The notes under the pieces were generated by a model. The model searched no databases. It had not been told where the DNA came from and saw only the letters and a list, made by a program, of their open reading frames with translations. The translations under genes were made by a program, and so were the position numbers. Shown piece after piece: positions 1-7,635 of a stretch of 40,211 nucleotides of DNA. Each line of letters starts with the position of its first letter. Position 1 is the first letter of the stretch. This stretch comes from an uncultured Granulicella sp. Its GTDB lineage: Bacteria > Acidobacteriota > Terriglobia > Terriglobales > Acidobacteriaceae. The stretch lies in contig CALMVK010000339.1 in the NCBI GenBank assembly GCA_937873145.1, positions 8,640 to 48,850 on the forward strand, in the 5' to 3' direction.

Positions 1-24
1 GTGGCGCACCTCAAGGTATTTGGG

Positions 25-1425
25 CTAGCTCTCGAGCGCGGGATGGGATCTGCGCAGCCGCCGCCAGATGGCCTGCGGATGCAGCGCGGGTGGCACATCC
101 AGCAGACTGCGCGCAAAGCCGGAGAACGTGTCGTGCGCAATCCGCAACGTCGCCGGCAGCACATAGAGATTCATCAGCAGCTCCGAGATGAGCAGCGAAG
201 CCGCCGCACCGTAGAGGCCGAAGCGCCGCGCCACAAAGAACGTTACCGCCACCGTGATCGCGGTGGCCCCCAGGTACACCGCTGCCAGCCGCTTATGCTG
301 GTTGGTCGCCGTCATAATCGTTGAGCTGGTCGACCACAGCGCATACAGGATCACTACCGTCAGCAGGATCGACAGCAGTTCGCGGTTCGGCGGCACCTTG
401 CCTTGCGTCCAGTGGCTGAGAAAGAACGGGCCGCCCAGGATCATTGCCGTGACGATGAGAATCGCGAGGATGAGCGCCATCTGGCACGCCCGCCGGTGCA
501 GCGTGCGCAGAAGCGAAATCTCGCGTTGTGCAAACGATTTCGACACCTCAGGCTCAAACGTTGAGTTGACCATTTGCACCATTTGCAGGGCCACCCGAGA
601 GACTGTTCGGGCGGTCCCAAAGACCGCAACCGCGACCGGCCCCAACGCATAGCCCACCGCTTGCAGCGTGCCCTGCAGGTTGATGGCGTTTCCCATCGGA
701 AAACCCATGAAGGCAAACGCAGCCGGAGTAAGGCGGCGTATTTCCGCGAACCGGGCATGGGTCCAGCCGAAGCGAAGCCATGGAAGATCGTGCTTCACCA
801 GCCCGATCAGCAGCACCGTGCCCGCAATGTTGGCCATAGCAAAGACCATCGCCGCCGTGCGCGGGCCGTACCCCATCCCTACCGGAACCAGCATGGCCAC
901 AAACGCCCCCAACGTCATGCAGCTTTTGACGAACGACCCGTACGGAAACCGGCCCACGCAGCGGTAGGCCGATTGCAGCAACTGCTCCAACTGCCCGACC
1001 AGCACTGCTACCCCAAGCCAGGCAACGATCCACTTGCAGTCATGCTCGCCGATCGCGTGCACGTTCAGGAGCGTGCCCACCGGCACAAATGAGATCAGGA
1101 TAAGCGCCGCGAGCCCCGTTATGGAAAGCACAAGAACGATTAGCCACCAGCAGCTCTGAAAGACTCGCAGCGTGCTCTCGCGGTCTTCGCGGGCCTCCGC
1201 CATGGTCATCTCGTTGCCGGCTACCGACCCGAAGCCAATGTTTGAAAAGCTGAGGTATGCGGGAATCGCATTCAGCAGAAGCCAGTTGCCGTACACCGCC
1301 TCCGACCAGAAGTGAAAGAACACGGGCACCTGGGCCAGTTGAATAACCGTGTTCGCCAGCTTGGAGATCCACTGCGAGATGAGCCCCAGGATCAGGCGGC
1401 GCCTGGTCCCGGCGTCGATGCTCAT
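25..1425 (-). CDS. Polysaccharide/oligosaccharide flippase (Wzx/MATE-like membrane protein)
   Basis: This 466-aa protein is almost entirely hydrophobic, with about 12 predicted membrane segments. It opens with a short polar tail (MSIDAGTRRR) followed by a segment containing FFHFWSEAVYGNWLLL, a pattern seen near the start of O-antigen/teichoic-acid exporters. By family it would move lipid-linked saccharide units across the inner membrane. It lies 70 bases downstream of dnaG on the same strand, and no glycosyltransferase is adjacent inside the window, so any partners would lie to the left of position 1. The ATG at 1425 has only a weak ribosome site. The stop is 24 bases from the window edge. 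The fold assignment is fairly safe. The substrate is unknown, and a MATE-type exporter of something else is possible. Confidence 0.8.
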   Translation of the reverse strand: MSIDAGTRRRLILGLISQWISKLANTVIQLAQVPVFFHFWSEAVYGNWLLLNAIPAYLSFSNIGFGSVAGNEMTMAEAREDRESTLRVFQSCWWLIVLVLSITGLAALILISFVPVGTLLNVHAIGEHDCKWIVAWLGVAVLVGQLEQLLQSAYRCVGRFPYGSFVKSCMTLGAFVAMLVPVGMGYGPRTAAMVFAMANIAGTVLLIGLVKHDLPWLRFGWTHARFAEIRRLTPAAFAFMGFPMGNAINLQGTLQAVGYALGPVAVAVFGTARTVSRVALQMVQMVNSTFEPEVSKSFAQREISLLRTLHRRACQMALILAILIVTAMILGGPFFLSHWTQGKVPPNRELLSILLTVVILYALWSTSSTIMTATNQHKRLAAVYLGATAITVAVTFFVARRFGLYGAAASLLISELLMNLYVLPATLRIAHDTFSGFARSLLDVPPALHPQAIWRRLRRSHPALES

Positions 1426-1495
1426 GATGCGGCGTCCGCAAACGGAAGGTCCGTGGGAGCCCCGGCTTTAGCAATTCCGCATCTCGCGTTTTGTC

Positions 1496-3313
1496 TCAAT
1501 GTTCCCTCAGCCTGCGGTCTACCTTCATCTTTTCAAGCGTGAGCGTGTCTACCATCGCTTGATCGCCGCGTCGCTCGGCCTCGGTGATCGAAACCCGCAA
1601 CTCCCGCTGACGCCGCTCCAGAAATCGTCGCGTCATGGTCGCCAGCGCGCCCTCCACCTGCTCCAGCATGGTTTGCGTTCCGGACGTTCTCGAGCGGGTG
1701 TTCGCCTCCGGAGCCTCCACTTGGGAGGCCAGCACCTCCGCCAGCATCGTTCGCATTTCGTCCTCCGCAGCCGCGTCCAACGGATTCTCTGGCGCCGGGC
1801 CATGCGCCAGCGACTCCAGCAGCGGCGCCGCGTTCATCCCGTCGTACCACTCCGGATGCGCGCAGAGTTCCTCTGCCGCTCGCCGACGCGCCGGATCCGT
1901 CTCCGGAAGCACCAGCGCGCGCAGCAGCACACGCTCCAGCTCCGTCGCCGGCTCCATTCGCCGCGCGCGCACGCTGCCCAGGCGCTGCGCCGCCGCCTCC
2001 TTCAACTCCTGCCGCATGACTGCGGAATCGATGCCCAGCTTTTGCGCCGCATCCGCCGCAAACTCATCCCGATGAATCCGGTTCGGCATCCGGCGCATAT
2101 GCGGGAGAAGAAAGTTGAGCGCCTTCACTTTGCCATCGGGAGTCCGTACTGGAAACGTCTCGCGCGCCCGATCGATCAGGTAGTCCGAGTGCCGCTTTGC
2201 CGTCCGCAGCGCTGCCATGTACGCCTGGATGCCTCGCTCACGCACAAACCGGTCCGGGTCCAGACCATCCTCAAGCGCAATGACCTTTACCTCAAATCCC
2301 TCCTCGGTGAGCAAGGCAATGGACTTCTCCGCCGCCGTCGAACCCGCCTGGTCCGGGTCGAAATTGACTACAACCCGCTTTGTAAAGCGGCTCAGCAGCC
2401 GTACCTGCATCTCCGTGAAAGCCGTTCCCGAGGTGGCGAGCACATTCTTGATTCCGGCCGTGTACACCGAGATGCAGTCCATCTGGCCTTCGACCAGCAG
2501 CGCAAACTCGAGCGTCCGCATCTCCGCCTTTGCCTTATCCAGATTGAAGAGCACCTGGCCCTTGGTGTAGAGCGTCGTCTCGGGAGAGTTCAGATACTTC
2601 GCCACGGGCCGGCCCTTGTCATCCACCGCATCGAGCGCCCGCGCCGTGAATGCGATCGTCTTGCCTTGTTCGCTGGCGATGGGAAAGGTGATGCGTTTGC
2701 GAAACCGCGCGTAAAGCGGGCCTGTTGGCTGATTTTCTTCGTCTTTTTCGCTTGAGGTAAACAGCCCGCTGGCCCGCATGGCCTCTTCGCTGAAGTGGCT
2801 CTTCAGCCGCTCCCGCATATCGTTGAAATCGTCCGGGGCATACCCGATGCGGAAAGTTGCTACTGTCTGCGGCGAAACGCCACGTCCCGTAAGGTACTCC
2901 CGCGCCCGCGCCGCTACCGGGGCTTTCAGGTTAGCCTCAAAGTATTGCGTTGCCGCTTCGTGCAGATCGATCAACTGCCTTCGCAGCCCTGCCTCCAGCG
3001 CCTCTTCCGCGGAGGAAAACTCCCTTTTGGGCAACGGAATGCCGGCTTTTACAGCGACGGCGCGCACCGCCTCCGGAAAGGTCAGCAGATCCATTTTCAT
3101 CACAAAGGTGAAGACATCGCCGGTCTGATGACAGCCGAAACAGTAAAAGTAGCCGCGGGTCGCATTCACAGAAAACGATCCCGTCTTCTCTTTATGGAAA
3201 GGACACAGCCCGGTGTAGTTCTGCGCACCGGTCTTGCGCAGTTTCACATACTCGCCGATCACTTTAACGATGTCGACCTGCGATTTTACGATCTGTGCAA
3301 AGTTATCCGCCAT
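1496..3313 (-). CDS. dnaG: DNA primase DnaG
   Basis: DnaG makes the RNA primers for chromosomal replication. The N-terminal CHC2 zinc site is visible as CPFHKEKTGSFSV followed by YFYCFGCH (Cys37, His40, Cys58 and Cys61 from the ATG). The catalytic core follows, with a TOPRIM EGQMD motif and a second acidic motif, FDPDQAG. A C-terminal helicase-interaction region completes a 605-aa protein of normal length. The ORF track opens at a TTG at 3325, but the in-frame ATG at 3313 (MADNFAQIVK) gives the usual DnaG N-terminus and sits after GGAAGG, although that spacing is short. The gene follows the BLUF gene on the same strand, and rpoD, a common dnaG neighbour, is not downstream. The identification is secure; the exact start is less so. 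Confidence 0.96.
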   Translation of the reverse strand: MADNFAQIVKSQVDIVKVIGEYVKLRKTGAQNYTGLCPFHKEKTGSFSVNATRGYFYCFGCHQTGDVFTFVMKMDLLTFPEAVRAVAVKAGIPLPKREFSSAEEALEAGLRRQLIDLHEAATQYFEANLKAPVAARAREYLTGRGVSPQTVATFRIGYAPDDFNDMRERLKSHFSEEAMRASGLFTSSEKDEENQPTGPLYARFRKRITFPIASEQGKTIAFTARALDAVDDKGRPVAKYLNSPETTLYTKGQVLFNLDKAKAEMRTLEFALLVEGQMDCISVYTAGIKNVLATSGTAFTEMQVRLLSRFTKRVVVNFDPDQAGSTAAEKSIALLTEEGFEVKVIALEDGLDPDRFVRERGIQAYMAALRTAKRHSDYLIDRARETFPVRTPDGKVKALNFLLPHMRRMPNRIHRDEFAADAAQKLGIDSAVMRQELKEAAAQRLGSVRARRMEPATELERVLLRALVLPETDPARRRAAEELCAHPEWYDGMNAAPLLESLAHGPAPENPLDAAAEDEMRTMLAEVLASQVEAPEANTRSRTSGTQTMLEQVEGALATMTRRFLERRQRELRVSITEAERRGDQAMVDTLTLEKMKVDRRLREH

Positions 3314-3410
3314 ACCTTCCACCAAGTCTAGAAGAAGTCTGCTTCCAGGGTCATGGGAGACAACCGTTTCCTGTCCGTGAGCAGGACCCGAGTAGGCCCG
3401 GTATCTTTTG

Positions 3411-3839
3411 TTAGACCTCCTGCAGCACCAGCGATTTCAACAGATCCAGCACCTCCTGGCCCGCGTCCGAACTCTTGTGGATTGCATCTTGCAGCTTCGC
3501 GTCCAGTTCGGGTGTCAACGCGCACTCTTCTGGGGAGACATACGCCATCGACCACTCGGCGAAGTCTCGCTGTTCGCTGGTCAGGCTTTCCAGAACCGTT
3601 ACATCTCCGTGTCGCGTGTCGTTCTGGATGCGCTCGAAGACTGCCTCAAGCGCCTCTTGCGGCCCCTCAAGGACCTGTGCAAAGTGATCCGCGCTGAACA
3701 AAAGAGCACCCGTCACGTTCGCTTTGCTGTTATTTCTCCGCGATGTTTCAAGAATTTGACTGATCTCTGCGTTGCGCGTGGCGGCATCTCCCTCAATGAG
3801 ATTGCGGCTGCAGTAAACGACTTTCTGAATGCTGGTCAC
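3411..3839 (-). CDS. BLUF-domain blue-light sensor protein
   Basis: This short protein (142 aa) is essentially a stand-alone BLUF domain, which binds FAD and senses blue light. The hallmark residues can be read directly: Tyr9 in VVYCS, Asn41 in NVTGALLF, Gln55 in FAQVLEG, and Trp96/Met98 in EWSMAYVS. The Tyr-Gln pair needed for the photocycle is therefore present. The ORF track extends upstream to 3989 into the preceding gene. A GTG at 3839 is preferred because it follows an AGGG ribosome site at normal spacing and gives a standard-length BLUF protein. It lies 65 bases downstream of a GGDEF/EAL gene on the same strand, which suggests it modulates that enzyme by protein contact, as PapB does for the EAL protein PapA. 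The domain call is strong; the partnership is inferred. Confidence 0.92.
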   Translation of the reverse strand: MTSIQKVVYCSRNLIEGDAATRNAEISQILETSRRNNSKANVTGALLFSADHFAQVLEGPQEALEAVFERIQNDTRHGDVTVLESLTSEQRDFAEWSMAYVSPEECALTPELDAKLQDAIHKSSDAGQEVLDLLKSLVLQEV

Positions 3840-3904
3840 AGGTGCCCTCGGTGGTTGTTCTTCGTTGAAAGTGTACGAATGCGGACGTAGCAGCTTGATG
3901 CTCT

Positions 3905-5245
3905 CTACTCGCCAGGCTTTAGAAAGAGCTCTGGAAGATCGGAGACTGTAAACGTTTTGCCACAATAGAAACCTTGCAACGTCTGACATCCATCGGCGCG
4001 CACCGCGGCTAGATGCTTAGAGGTGGCAACGCCTTCGACCGAAGTCGTGATTCCCAGCGTTTTCCCCAGAGCCGAGATCGCCTGAACGATGGCCCGGCTC
4101 TTCGCATCCTCCCGCTGCAGCCCGCTCAAAGAGGAATCGATCTTGATCGTGTCGAACGGAAAATTTACCAGTTGGCTCAACGATGCAAAACCCGTGCCAA
4201 AGCTGTCCATGGCCACGCGCACACCAAGCTGTCGCAGTTGCTGCAAGGTTTTGGTAACCTGCAGCCCATTGCGCATCAGGATGTCTTCCGTGACTTCAAT
4301 TTCTAGCCGATGTCCAGGCAGTCCTGCGGCCTTAAGAGCTGCCTCTACTGTGCCCGCAAATTTGGCTGCTTCAAAGTCGATTGCCGAGATATTGAGCGCG
4401 ACCTTAACCTCGCCCGGCCAACGTGCCGCCTCCTTGCAGGCGGCCTTCAACATCCATTCGCCGATGGCGAGTGAAAATCCAATCTCCTCGGCAATGGGCA
4501 GAAAATCCTTTGCGGCAATCAGTCCGCGCTCGGGTGCGCGCCAGTACAGCAATCCCTCCATGACCAAAATGCTGCCGCTCTCTGCATCAATCTGCGGCTG
4601 ATAGTGAATTTCAAACTGCCGCAAGACCAGGGCGCGGCGTAACCCTAGTTCCATCTGTCGCCGCTCCTGCGCGCGCTCCGCCAGATCCGGCGTAAAGAAA
4701 TGGAAGACACACCTTCCCGAGGCTTTTGAATGATAGAGTGCCAGGTCGGCGTACTTCAGCAACTGCGGTCGTCCGGAGGCATCGTCCGGTGCGCTTGCAA
4801 TGCCGATGCTGACGCCGATATGAACGACGTGGCCTTCAATGAGATATGTACGCTGAACCAGATCAATCATCTTCGCAGCCAATGCAGCGGTCTGATCCCG
4901 TTCGAGATCCGTCAGCACGACCGCAAATTCATCGCCTCCCAGCCGCGCCAGAGCGCCCTCTTCCGGCACCAGGCTTTGCAGACGTTCAGTCACCTTGCAC
5001 AGCAACGCATCGCCTACCGGATGGCCTAGCGTATCGTTTACCGCCTTAAAACGGTCGAGATCCAAGAACAGCACCGTAACCCGTTGCACCTGCCCAGAGG
5101 CGAGTTCCAGAAGCCGCTCGCCCAGATGCTGATCGAAGTACAACCTGTTGGCGATCCCGGTGAGAACGTCTCGGCTGGCAAGAGACCACTCCGGCAAAAG
5201 ATCCTTGGCGAGACGATGTATGTCCGGTTCGGTGTACGTGGTCAA
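3905..5245 (-). CDS. GGDEF/EAL cyclic-di-GMP turnover protein
   Basis: This 446-aa cytoplasmic protein carries a GGDEF domain (about residues 24-185, intact RLGGDEF at 101-107) and an EAL domain (about 195-440). There is no PAS, GAF or membrane segment in front. By family, GGDEF makes and EAL degrades cyclic-di-GMP. The GGDEF domain lacks the RxxD inhibitory site (PEEG occupies that position). In the EAL domain the signature is EGL instead of EAL, and the usual DDFG is DSFG (Asp347-Ser348), so one metal-binding Asp is missing. Asn285, Glu317, Lys368, Glu404 and Gln424 appear kept. Phosphodiesterase activity may be weak or lost. The start is a TTG at 5245 with AGGAG upstream. With no sensor domain of its own, the downstream BLUF protein is the obvious candidate input. 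Confidence 0.93.
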   Translation of the reverse strand: MTTYTEPDIHRLAKDLLPEWSLASRDVLTGIANRLYFDQHLGERLLELASGQVQRVTVLFLDLDRFKAVNDTLGHPVGDALLCKVTERLQSLVPEEGALARLGGDEFAVVLTDLERDQTAALAAKMIDLVQRTYLIEGHVVHIGVSIGIASAPDDASGRPQLLKYADLALYHSKASGRCVFHFFTPDLAERAQERRQMELGLRRALVLRQFEIHYQPQIDAESGSILVMEGLLYWRAPERGLIAAKDFLPIAEEIGFSLAIGEWMLKAACKEAARWPGEVKVALNISAIDFEAAKFAGTVEAALKAAGLPGHRLEIEVTEDILMRNGLQVTKTLQQLRQLGVRVAMDSFGTGFASLSQLVNFPFDTIKIDSSLSGLQREDAKSRAIVQAISALGKTLGITTSVEGVATSKHLAAVRADGCQTLQGFYCGKTFTVSDLPELFLKPGE

Positions 5246-5564
5246 TCAAAGCTCCTGTTTTTCTCTGTGCGCTCTCCAGCGGTGGCGACGCATCTAGAGT
5301 CAATTTACGTGCAACCGCCGGGGATAGCACTTCCACTTACGTGGCATGATGGAATCCTTAAACCCGCCGATAAGGGAAATAAGTACCGCCGATGGTATCC
5401 AAATCTGCAACCTGGATGCTTGCACAGTTGCCTTTCAGCTCTGCCCTGTCCCACCTTTGTCGTATCGCTTTTCTAGAAACTTCGTTTGATCCTTAGGGTT
5501 CGTACGGACGCGGGTGGAAATTCACGCCTGACCGGCAAAGATGCCGAAGAGAAAGAGGATTTCT
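5246..5564. promoter_or_regulatory. Divergent intergenic region with CCGCCGAT direct repeats
   Basis: This 319-base region separates two divergent genes, the GGDEF/EAL-BLUF unit (minus) and the YXWGXW protein (plus), and must hold both promoters. CCGCCGAT occurs at 5364-5371 and again at 5386-5393 in the same orientation, 22 bases apart (about two helical turns). A related ACCGCCG lies at 5314-5320. Such spacing suits a regulator binding one face of the helix, but this is only inferred. On the plus strand AAAGAGGA lies just before the ATG at 5565. On the minus strand AGGAG precedes the TTG at 5245. I see no convincing coding sequence. Confidence 0.3.
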
Positions 5565-6641
5565 ATGATCGATTCGAGTCTGTTGCGCAAGTTTGTCGTT
5601 GGTGCCGCTTCGGTCTTTGCAGTTGCCGCGCCTGTTGCCTCCCATGCCGCCGTTTTTATCTCCGTAGGCATCGCTCCTCCGGCGCTTCCTGTCTATGCGC
5701 AGCCCGTCTGCCCCGGGGATGGCTATCTCTGGAACCCTGGCTACTGGGGCTATGGCAATGGAGGCTACTACTGGGTTCCCGGCGTCTGGGTGCAGCCACC
5801 TTCGGTTGGCCTACTCTGGACCCCGCCCTACTGGGGATTTGCCGGCGGTGTATACGGCTTCCACACCGGGTACTGGGGCCCGCACGTCGGCTTCTATGGC
5901 GGAGTGAACTATGGTTTTGGCTTCGGTGGGGTAGGGTTTGTAGGCGGACGTTGGGATGGTGGACACTTTGCCTACAACAGCGCAGTGAACAATGTGAATA
6001 CGACTGTCATCCACAACACCTACGTGGATAAGACCGTGGTCAACAACTACAACAACAATAGCCACACCAGCTTCAATGGCGGTCCGGGAGGCATCCAGGC
6101 ACGGCCGACTCCGCAGCAGGCAGCCTTCGAACATGAGAACCATGTTCCGCCAACCGCCGCGCAGCAGAGCCACTTCCAGAATGCCTCGATGAACCGGGCG
6201 AACTTTGCCTCGGCGAACGGCGGTCATCCTACGATGGCCGCCCAGCAACGTCCCGGCATGAACGCCCAGGGAACAAATGCCGGACGCGATGGCTTTGGTC
6301 GCGGCAACGAAGTTAACACTCGCCAAGGCAATCAGCAGCAACGCATCAATCAGGGCGTTCGCTCCGGGCAGATGACCCCTGGTGAAACTCGCAACGTAGA
6401 GAATCGCGACTCGAGCATCCAGCGTCAAGCGCAGGCCGACCGCCAGGCGAATGGCGGACGTCTCACTGGGCAGGAGCAGCAGCAGATCAACCAGCGGCAA
6501 AACAACGTCAGCCAGTCCATCAACAACGACAGACATAACGCCAACAACGACGCAGCCGCCGCGGCTCGGAACAATCGTGCTCCCCAAGGAGAACAGCGTC
6601 AGGCTGAACGCACCGAACATAACGATCATCCCAAACGCTGA
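5565..6641 (+). CDS. Secreted YXWGXW-repeat protein with Asn/Gln-rich tail
   Basis: This 358-aa protein has a Sec signal peptide ending near ASHA. A region rich in Tyr, Trp, Gly and Pro follows, with repeated units such as GYLWNPGYWGYG, YYWVPGVW and LLWTPPYWGF, typical of the YXWGXW (BcpO-related) family. The function of that family is not established, though its members are exported. The second half is low complexity and rich in Asn, Gln and Ala, with no catalytic motifs. The ORF track starts at 5541, but the ATG at 5565 is chosen because AAAGAGGA precedes it and the signal peptide follows directly. A strong hairpin terminator lies 16 bases past the stop. The gene is divergent from the GGDEF/EAL-BLUF genes. 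An envelope or matrix role is a guess. Confidence 0.8.
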   Translation: MIDSSLLRKFVVGAASVFAVAAPVASHAAVFISVGIAPPALPVYAQPVCPGDGYLWNPGYWGYGNGGYYWVPGVWVQPPSVGLLWTPPYWGFAGGVYGFHTGYWGPHVGFYGGVNYGFGFGGVGFVGGRWDGGHFAYNSAVNNVNTTVIHNTYVDKTVVNNYNNNSHTSFNGGPGGIQARPTPQQAAFEHENHVPPTAAQQSHFQNASMNRANFASANGGHPTMAAQQRPGMNAQGTNAGRDGFGRGNEVNTRQGNQQQRINQGVRSGQMTPGETRNVENRDSSIQRQAQADRQANGGRLTGQEQQQINQRQNNVSQSINNDRHNANNDAAAAARNNRAPQGEQRQAERTEHNDHPKR

Positions 6642-6657
6642 TCGCATCCTGCAATGC

Positions 6658-6683
6658 GCGGCCGAGAACACTTTCTCGGCCGC
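6658..6683 (+). terminator. Hairpin terminator after the YXWGXW gene
   Basis: A perfect 10-bp inverted repeat (GCGGCCGAGA / TCTCGGCCGC) with a 6-base loop starts 16 bases after the stop codon. There is no proper T tract after it (CCTGTC follows), so it may act as a weak intrinsic terminator or an mRNA 3' end stabiliser. It also lies just upstream of the trmJ-like gene. Confidence 0.6.
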
Positions 6684-6695
6684 CCTGTCACCCGC

Positions 6696-6701
6696 TAGAC
6701 T
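6696..6701 (+). promoter_or_regulatory. Possible -10 box for a leaderless trmJ-like transcript
   Basis: TAGACT ends 7 bases before the ATG at 6708 and no Shine-Dalgarno sequence lies between them. If used as a -10 box, transcription would begin at or next to the start codon. The matching -35 position falls in the preceding terminator hairpin and is poor, so this is tentative. Confidence 0.25.
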
Positions 6702-6707
6702 GTTTGT

Positions 6708-7550
6708 ATGGTCATACTAGAAGACGACGCCATTCGTTCCCGCCTTGTCGTCGTCCTCGTTCGCGCGCGCAACCCGGCCAACATAGGCGCTGTTGCCCGA
6801 GCGATGCACGACCTTGGCTATGTTCATCTCCGCATCGTCAATGAGTTTCCTGTGCCTTTCGTCGCAGCTAAATCAGCCGTGGATGCCTCCTCGGTCCTAC
6901 TGAGCGCCACTGAACCCGCTACCGTTGCCGCTGCGATTGAGGACTGTACTCTCGTTCTCGGCACCACCGCAGTTGGAGAACGTGTGCTTGAGCATCCACT
7001 TCATCCTTTGCCGGAGGCCTCCGGCCTGGTTCGCTCCGCGCTCCGGACCGATCCCGCAGCGAAGGTCGCTCTCCTGTTTGGCTCGGAAAAGACCGGGCTC
7101 TCGAACGAGGAGCTCAGCTACTGTCACGCGCTGCTCACCATTCCCATGCACTCTCCGAGCAGCGGTGGTGGACGCCATCTCTCGATGAATCTAGGCCAGG
7201 CCGCCGCCGTGTGTCTCTACGCGCTCAATGCCGCTGACGCTGTACCCGCCTCGGCACAATCCGAACCTACTCCCGCTTTGGCCGCTGACCTCGACCGCCT
7301 TACCTGCCTGGTCCATGATGTGCTCGACACCAGCGGGTATGCCCGCCGCAATCCAGCCGGTGCACGCGAACTTTCGATCCGCCGGCTCGTTCGCCGGCTG
7401 CGTCTCAGCGCCATCGACGCACCTGTTTGGACGGGCATCTTCCGGCAGATTCTTTTCCGCCTGACGCCTTCAGAACCCGCCTCCTACCCGCATGATTTGT
7501 CGAGCTACGAAGTCCCGGCCGGCCATGAACCCCGCGAACCGCTAAGCTAA
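6708..7550 (+). CDS. trmJ: TrmJ-type SpoU/TrmH RNA 2'-O-methyltransferase
   Basis: This 280-aa protein has the SPOUT (trefoil-knot) motifs in order: RNPANIGAVARAM at about residues 21-33, then LFGSEKTGLSNEEL at 123-136, then LSMNLGQAAAV at 158-168. These motifs define the TrmH/SpoU family. The N-terminal motif and the extra C-terminal helical region (about 190-260) match the TrmJ subgroup, which methylates the ribose of position 32 in tRNA using S-adenosylmethionine. A short Ser/Gly/Arg insertion (SPSSGGGRH) sits just before the SAM-binding SMNL motif. The ATG start lacks a visible ribosome site, and a -10-like element is placed for a leaderless mRNA. The family is certain; tRNA rather than rRNA as the target is likely but not proven. 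Confidence 0.88.
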   Translation: MVILEDDAIRSRLVVVLVRARNPANIGAVARAMHDLGYVHLRIVNEFPVPFVAAKSAVDASSVLLSATEPATVAAAIEDCTLVLGTTAVGERVLEHPLHPLPEASGLVRSALRTDPAAKVALLFGSEKTGLSNEELSYCHALLTIPMHSPSSGGGRHLSMNLGQAAAVCLYALNAADAVPASAQSEPTPALAADLDRLTCLVHDVLDTSGYARRNPAGARELSIRRLVRRLRLSAIDAPVWTGIFRQILFRLTPSEPASYPHDLSSYEVPAGHEPREPLS

Positions 7551-7635
7551 GGAAGACCTGTACGCCTGGAACGATTTACTTTCTCCGCATCTTCGTCAAA
7601 CGCCAAACGCCCTCGGGTTGGAGAATCTTCTGCAC

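Noticed and set aside
1499-2755. 418-aa plus-strand ORF antisense to dnaG
   Set aside because: It lies wholly within the dnaG coding sequence on the other strand; its Arg/Leu-rich, domain-free translation is typical of a high-GC shadow frame.
3369-3386. Small inverted repeat TCCTG/CAGGA between the BLUF and dnaG genes
   Set aside because: It has only five pairs and no T tract on either strand, so it is too weak to call a terminator.
5811-6671. 286-aa minus-strand ORF opposite the YXWGXW gene
   Set aside because: It is a shadow of the low-complexity Asn/Gln codons. The plus strand has a ribosome site, a signal peptide and family repeats.
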